From Labyrinthula sp. Ha (taxonomy: Eukaryota; Sar; Bigyra; Labyrinthulida; Labyrinthulaceae), in assembly GCA_015227615.1 (NCBI GenBank), contig JAALGZ010000011.1, positions 744,001 through 808,000 of the forward strand: a stretch of DNA of 64,000 nt. Reading direction: 5' to 3'. The translations under genes were made by a program, and so were the position numbers. Within the stretch, counting starts at the first letter, position 1, and each line of letters starts with the position of its first letter. Of the stretch, positions 58,401 through 64,000 are shown piece after piece. The notes beneath the pieces are model-generated. The model was not told the DNA's origin. It worked only from the letters and a program-made list of their open reading frames with translations, and did not search any database.

Positions 58401-61400
58401 TTTACTTTCTGTTCAATCATACTAAACCCATCTTCAAAGGGCTTTTAATGTTAAGAACCTCTGCTTAGATTTAAGTTAGAAATGGTTTCCTTTTACATTT
58501 GTTATCCGGGAGCAACTTTTCAAAGCTGTCTGCAAAACTTGCTACATAAACACCAGTGCAAATATCAACTGAACTACCTCAAGAACTTTATAAAAGAGAA
58601 AAGAACACTGTAGTGGACTCACAGTAGCAAAGTTTTAACCTTTTTATAAATGAGGTCAAGTAATTAAGTTATTTTATTCGGTGCTAAAATGAACTTTGGT
58701 CATTGAAATGGATATTGAAGTCCAATATTCTACATCAGCTTCCGGGGTATCACTTTCATGCAGTAAAATACATCAGTATGAAACTATTTCGATAATGAAA
58801 GATCTGATCTGGAAGGGGGCACAAACCTGAAAGAAAGTAAGAATTCTAATGAGTCGAAAATCTGAAAAGTTGCTTAGATGTTAGATAACCTTGGATAAGG
58901 GAGATGCCTACTACGTTGTTGTAGATAAGGTGAATCGACAGATAGTATATTTCAGCTTTGAAGTTCAGTTCGTGGAAGTGGTTGTATATCCAAAGAATTC
59001 TTGCATCTTCTGACTAGGTTTAAATTTGCCTTTCAGGTACTAGCACGTGTTTGCTGCAAAGAGCAAAGAAATATGTCTACCAGTCAAATCTACTTTATTG
59101 ATGGAATTTTCATAGACATCCCTTCATATTCCAGTTTTTAATGGATCAGAAAAATTAGAAATCTCAGGAAAAGGGGAATTGGTGTTCAATGTTAAGTTTC
59201 TATCATCCAAAATATTGAAGTTATTCTTTATCTAATCCAAAAATTACGTACAACTAATCTTGATCTTCAGAGAACTGTGTACAGTATCAACGAAAACGGG
59301 ATAGGGTGACAGAAGGTTATGTAACTACTCTCAAAAAAATAAAATGCTCTGAAGAACAATCCAAATATATTTTTTTGGGATTTTGACTCAACACTAACAC
59401 AAGAAAGATGGAAGTCTGAGCTTGTTTCTTGAAGGACGAAAAAGAAATAAACCAGGTAATGAAAAGTCACAGAGTAGGTAGAAATTAAGCTCTATGTAAA
59501 TGCATGGGTTTTCCTTTTGTGCTCAGTCATATCATCGACATTTTAAAACAAAAAACAACTATTATCTCTATTCTCTATATGAAAAATCGCTACCAAGATT
59601 CGAAATTTCAAAATGTACTCATTCAACTCTCACATATTCCAGTAACATAGCTTCATCAAAGGTCTTTCATAAGAGCACTGATGGTGGAGAGGGTGACATA
59701 GGGTTCTCATTGTAGTCCCCATTTTCAATAACTTCTTAGGGTTTATGATAATCAGTCTTCTTAAGTACCGCTTCCGTGTTTTATTTCTTTTACAATGGTT
59801 AGTTTTATTAATAACAGTCATAGTTTCAAACATATTTTGACAATATTTTCTTTTGACACACCAATGCTCTATCAAGAAAAGTAACTCACATATTGTATCT
59901 ATTTGTGTGTTTTCAATGTTTTTTGTTAGTTTCTCCGTTCACATCTATGAACATGCATTTGTTGCATATATTTTCACCAAGCCGATTTGTTCTTAAGTTA
60001 AAATTTAATACATAAAGAACTTTTAAAATAAGTTACATGAGCCTTGAACATATATATATATGTTTTTGCTGTTTTCTATGTTCTTATTACCTTCCCCTTC
60101 ATATATATCGAGATCCTTCTTTCATTCATGTCTTGATCATTATCGTTGACCAATCTTTAATCATTTTAATATCAATTTAGAATTTTACCGCTTTATGACT
60201 ATTATACTTCGGAAATTTTGTTTTTTGTGTAATACATGATCAAATTAAAAAATAAGGTTACGATTGTCTGGAGTATACAAACCATAATACATTATTAAAC
60301 TGATTAAAATTAAGACTCAAGATATCCTCCCTACTCTTCAGTAAAAATGAAAAAAATATTCTAAAGTAAGTCTTAATTAGATAAATGTATCTTTCCCTAC
60401 TCGAAGTATCCTCAACTATGTTAGTTGATAGCCAAATTCGTTGAGTTTACTCCATTAGAATTAAGAGAGATTTCTAGCTAAAGTTAACGGTTTTGATTCC
60501 TCTCTGGTGAGCAATACGGCAAAGAAATGTGATCAAACCCCACTATGAGAGACTGACAACATCTTCAAGTTGAATCATTTCTTAAAAAAAACTCTGAAAA
60601 CTATGATGGAGTCATCACTCAGATCTCGATCTATACCCATGTTCAGACATTTTGCAACTGTGTTTGTACTAAGTTAAGTTACCAGTCATAGAGATATCTT
60701 ATTACATTAGCTAATACAATGCTCCCCCGAAGTTTTTCTTCTAAGATTTACGGTTGATTACCACGGTGATACAGGAAATGATGAAGGTTGCAGTTTTCCT
60801 ATGTCTTTGGAAATAACTACCCGATGCCATGAAGGAATGTTGTTTTGGGTTTAGGGCAATGTGATATACATATTACTCTAAATTACAGAAAAACCAATGA
60901 TAACGGCATTTTATGGTAAACAGAAAGTTAGGTCATCCTGGACAATTCTTATTACTTGGCTAAAAGATTAGTAAGTGCTTGAGTATTTATCTCACTTGTG
61001 GTCGAATCAATGTAGCATGTGCAGAACTATTTTAGGCCATATTCGCAATTGGAGAGAGGATATTAACTTAGATTTTGAGGCCAATAAGACAGCAAGAGAT
61101 ATGAAGATCATATTATATCTTTTAATTTTTCTCGTCTGTTGTATTGTTGAGTAAATCATATGTTGACAATGATAATCACGAAAAAAGCAATTAAAGTAGC
61201 TTAAGCTTTTTTCTCTAATAAGATTGAAGTTAAAGTTAATTAATAGTCTTCAGCGTCTTGGATAATGGCAAAAAATTAATAAAATCTCTGGGTATTTTCT
61301 TAAGTTGCTTCAAAAAGATCTTTTCCTAAATTTTAATCGCGTCAGCTTCCATAGATATAAGGAAAACTTTTTTTTCTTTTTATTTAATGACATTTCCTAA

Positions 61401-61894
61401 GAGGATCGCATATTTTTTTGTAATCTATTCCTTTATATGATATCGGCATTGAAATTTGGTCTCATAAAGGAAAATATTGTAGATTGTACGCAGAGAATAG
61501 CAGGGCTAACAGATTAGCCTAATCCATCTATAATTAACATATCGGTTTCTAGACCAACATGTACAAGAGTTACTTCCAAGAAAGGTATGGCTAAACAATT
61601 GAAGTGAAATAGAGCAAACTCTTAACCAGTTGTTTTTCATCGAAGAAGTGGTGAAAAATTTAAGCTTAGATTTTTTTCAAACGACAGGAAAGAATGAAAG
61701 GAAGAATGAAAATTACTTGTGCAACTATTTCGACATAGAAACACAGAAGCAAAACAAAAGGATTATAGACATATAAAATCTAGAAAGCATAGTACATTAT
61801 GCAGGAATAGTTATCTCTCTTTTATCATCAAAGGAATCCTTAATCTTTGAAATCAGGCTTTCATCAAAGCAAAATCCCAAACCCTATGCTTCAT
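55441..61894. other. 6.4-kb gene-poor stretch with one coding-like patch
   Basis: No firm gene. A coding-like patch on the minus strand at about 56000-56951 is listed separately. From about 56.1 to 58.6 kb the + strand is A/G-rich. From 58.6 kb on it is plain A+T-rich DNA with a short TATATATA tract near 60.05 kb. Confidence 0.45.
56529..56951 (-). pseudogene. Coding-like patch, unrecognised
   Basis: An open frame of 140 codons without an upstream ATG (first ATG at the MSELSHDSVKLDDKI segment, about residue 24). A hydrophobic stretch (VLLFSFFFFL) precedes that Met and could be a signal or membrane segment, or the end of an intron. Composition looks coding (GDINGKMVSADVGIDVYMIL). Downstream, other frames continue coding-like (SSLVVDILQAFLEFSGLVSI) after an acceptor-like TTTTGCTGCAG, so it may be a piece of a spliced gene or a decayed gene. 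No family recognised. Confidence 0.3.
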
Positions 61895-63076
61895 TTATAG
61901 CTGATAGTTAACGTCCCAAAGAGCTGAAGTACCTCGACGTTGATGAGACTTAATGGCACTTTCTTTACAAGCTAGTGTAAAGCATTCTCCACTCCAGTGA
62001 TACCATTTAGAAAAACACATTTTTCTTTTGACTTTTGATGTTCTATACAATCTGGAACATATCTTCATTTGAAGCTCCTTGTATAATAGTGCATGATTTG
62101 TTGACAAAGTCTGAATAAAAAAATAATCGGCACCTTTAAGTTTTTGCTTTCTTGCCAAGCAAATTGTAATAACACTCTCTTCTGGTAATCCCTCACCTTT
62201 CGCTAGACAATTTAAAAGCAGATTTGCATGCGGTCTACACTGGTCTATAGCTTCGTACACATAAAAGTCAATATTATTTACTGCTCCTTCTACGAGTGCC
62301 CTTGCTAGGAGATAAAATATAACTTGTCTCTTTCCTGTGTAGTCTAGATTCAAATTTAGTTTTACTTTCTTAGCAAACTGGTTACATGAACCATTACGAA
62401 GTGAAACCAAGAGTCTAATCGTATGATTCAGTTTGATGTCATTCCCACTGAACCCTTGCAACTGAGTTAGCTGGTGCAATGGCCGAGAGGTTTTTATAAG
62501 AAACGGTAAAACTCCGAACGCCACATCTATCCCCAACGCAGTTGATTTACTTGAGGCTCTGCCTTCCACATACTTGAATAGATCCCTACGAAACCTTGTA
62601 GAGAGAAAACCTTGCATTCTTTTGCTTCCAACAAGCTCCAAATTGTTCACTAAGTCGAACTTTTTCAAAATATGAATAAGGTGTTCAGGTTGCTGGTCTG
62701 ATACATTCTGAATGGAAAATCCTTTAATAGTAAGCGTTTTCAACTGTTCAGCGTTTTCTGAAAGACAACTAAGAATTCTGACAAGATATCCCATTGAAAA
62801 CGTCCCGTCAAAAACAGCTTCCTCAACCTGATAAAGTATTCCTATTACTTTCTCAACATCAACAAAATATGTTTCAAATTTCTGGAGGTTGAAGTTCTCA
62901 AACTGTAGCGTCTTGACTACGGTTAACTTAGGCAAGTATTTTGATAGTGCCGTTTCCAAGCGTGTCGTGCCCATGTGGATCCCAGGAGTCGCATCTCCCG
63001 AGATTACAAACGTAGATGGTTTCAAAATACTATACGAAAGTGCCAAAGGTTTATAACTTCTAGGGAACATGCTCAT
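61895..63076 (-). CDS. Leucine-rich-repeat-like protein, intact member of a multicopy family
   Basis: ATG at 63076 (the frame extends to a TTG 13 codons upstream), TAA-terminated, 393 aa, no introns. I do not recognise a named family. The sequence has repeated leucine-rich segments of about 40-50 residues (VVKTLQFENFNLQKF; QLKTLTIKGFSIQNV; VNNLELVGSKRMQGF; KKVKLNLNLDYTG), the style of F-box-linked or FBD-type leucine-rich repeats, but no clear F-box is present. The C-terminus is basic and Cys-containing. No signal peptide or membrane segment. A broken paralogue lies at 54498-55440, and fainter copies are suspected at 8.6-9.1, 11.2-12.4 and 28.8-29.3 kb. It is divergent from the alternative oxidase gene with 270 bp between start codons. 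A protein-binding role is inferred from the repeat style only. Confidence 0.75.
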   Translation of the reverse strand: MSMFPRSYKPLALSYSILKPSTFVISGDATPGIHMGTTRLETALSKYLPKLTVVKTLQFENFNLQKFETYFVDVEKVIGILYQVEEAVFDGTFSMGYLVRILSCLSENAEQLKTLTIKGFSIQNVSDQQPEHLIHILKKFDLVNNLELVGSKRMQGFLSTRFRRDLFKYVEGRASSKSTALGIDVAFGVLPFLIKTSRPLHQLTQLQGFSGNDIKLNHTIRLLVSLRNGSCNQFAKKVKLNLNLDYTGKRQVIFYLLARALVEGAVNNIDFYVYEAIDQCRPHANLLLNCLAKGEGLPEESVITICLARKQKLKGADYFFIQTLSTNHALLYKELQMKICSRLYRTSKVKRKMCFSKWYHWSGECFTLACKESAIKSHQRRGTSALWDVNYQL

Positions 63077-63346
63077 CTTTCTTATGTTGATCTTATGTTT
63101 ACATTTACTTGTCAAAATTTTCTAGAGAAAACTGAAGAATGTATGATTAAGACATTGCCCAAAATTTAATGTTATAATATTTTCCGGGCTTGTTTGGGGA
63201 TCAAAATTGAGCAGTAAGAATTGAATCGAATACTCGGATTTTAACCCAAAATAGTTTTCCTCGAAACTTCTACTCTGCTTTTTCCATAACCGTTAAGATT
63301 CAAGAAGAAAAGAGAAAAATATGATCTCAGATTATATCAAAATCAA
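63077..63346. promoter_or_regulatory. Divergent intergenic region, leucine-rich gene and AOX
   Basis: 270 bp separate the two start codons, so both promoters must lie here or overlap the genes. No TATA-like or known factor site can be assigned with confidence. The AOX side is A-rich just before the ATG. Confidence 0.5.
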
Positions 63347-64000
63347 ATGAAACAAATTTTAAACTTATCAAGAATACAGCTTAGGAATTATGGACTGAAA
63401 TCAGTCCACACAAGAAAGTTTGGAACACAAAGTATACAGAACCTTCTGCAAAAGACACAAGAAAGGATAAAGGAAAGAAGAGAAAGAAACTACTATTGGA
63501 TAGAACCTGAAGCAGAAAGTTTAATAAAGAAGGCTTATGAAAGACATAAATGTTTATCAGATAAGAGCAGAAGTTTTCCACCTGCTCTTGATGTGAAAGA
63601 TCTCGAATCTTTAGAAAAACCATTCCACTTCAAACCAGAATCCGTTTCTGACAAAGTAGCTCAAGTGACTGTTCATTGGTTGGAGAAGTTGATGTATTTA
63701 TTCTTCAGAGAAAAGTATGATCATCATGCCTTGACTTTAGAAACCGTAGCAGCAGTTCCAGGAACAGTGGCTTCCGCAAGTCGCCACTTTAGAAGTCTTA
63801 GAAGGATGAAAAGAGATCATGGATGGATAAGTGCGCTTCAGGAAGAGGCAGAAAATGAGAGGATGCATCTGCTCATTTGGATGCAACATACTAAGCCACA
63901 CCTTTGGGAAAGAGGTTTGGTCATGTGTGCGCAAATTTTCTATACTACCTTTTATACTAGCCTCTACGCAATCTCCCCAAAAACTGCACATAGAGCAACT
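63347..64000 (+). CDS. AOX: Alternative oxidase, mitochondrial, 3' end beyond the window
   Basis: Diiron ubiquinol oxidase of the inner mitochondrial membrane that reduces oxygen without pumping protons. The frame from ATG 63347 stays open to the window edge (218 codons, no stop), so the gene is partial by position only. Residues 1-48 are rich in Arg, Lys, Gln and Ser with little acid until residue 39, a good mitochondrial presequence. Then come WLEKLMYLFFREKY, the first iron-ligand helix LETVAAVPGTVASASRHFRSL (ligand Glu in LETVA), and the hallmark EEAENERMHLLIWM (NERMHLL motif with Glu and ExxH ligands), followed by the membrane-associated helix. The last ExxH helix is missing because the window ends. 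No intron is seen in the part present. Divergent from the leucine-rich gene. Confidence 0.95.
   Translation, partial: MKQILNLSRIQLRNYGLKSVHTRKFGTQSIQNLLQKTQERIKERRERNYYWIEPEAESLIKKAYERHKCLSDKSRSFPPALDVKDLESLEKPFHFKPESVSDKVAQVTVHWLEKLMYLFFREKYDHHALTLETVAAVPGTVASASRHFRSLRRMKRDHGWISALQEEAENERMHLLIWMQHTKPHLWERGLVMCAQIFYTTFYTSLYAISPKTAHRAT

Overview
The window is a piece of an A+T-rich nuclear genome of a single-celled eukaryote. Coding genes use the standard code, and TAA, TAG and TGA all end intact genes. The clearest organism-level sign is the introns. Eight introns I can place in four conserved genes are only 28-34 nt long (28, 28, 29, 29, 29, 29, 30, 34), all start GT and all end TAG. With a mitochondrial alternative oxidase, NFU1, STE24 and pyruvate kinase this points to a protist. 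I cannot place it more exactly from sequence alone. No bacterial operons, tRNA, rRNA, CRISPR or intact transposon was recognised.

Layout. 1-12.4 kb is gene-poor: one unrecognised small gene (2828-3385, with an RVxF-type motif) and several broken, leucine-rich-repeat-like coding pieces. 12.7-17.0 kb is a compact island: a divergent RhoGAP-domain protein, convergent with STE24 (CAAX protease), then NFU1. 18.5-20.2 kb holds a CRAL-TRIO (Sec14-like) protein with an extra N-terminal region. 21.6-22.3 kb is a 5'-truncated, stop-interrupted ABCG transporter. 22.3-30.4 kb is a desert apart from coding-like debris near 28.8-29.3 kb. 30.4-34.2 kb has an F-box-like/RCC1-repeat protein convergent with a large multi-pass membrane protein. 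37.9-45.7 kb holds a duplicated two-gene module. One gene encodes a single-pass, leucine-rich membrane protein. The other, convergent to it, encodes a small, probably nuclear protein with a SUMO-interaction-like motif. The proximal copy carries in-frame stops; the distal copy looks whole. 51.1-54.3 kb has a five-exon pyruvate kinase and an AATF/Bfr2-type ribosome-biogenesis protein. 54.5-55.4 kb is a broken paralogue of the unrecognised leucine-rich gene at 61.9-63.1 kb. The window ends inside an alternative oxidase gene divergent from that gene.

The recognisable genes are housekeeping: mitochondrial Fe-S assembly and respiration, glycolysis, CAAX processing and Rho regulation, lipid transfer, and ribosome assembly. 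The lineage-specific part is made of multicopy leucine-rich genes of unknown function. Most copies are broken, several by in-frame stop codons while the reading frame is otherwise kept. All homology calls were made by eye from motifs and need database searches to confirm.
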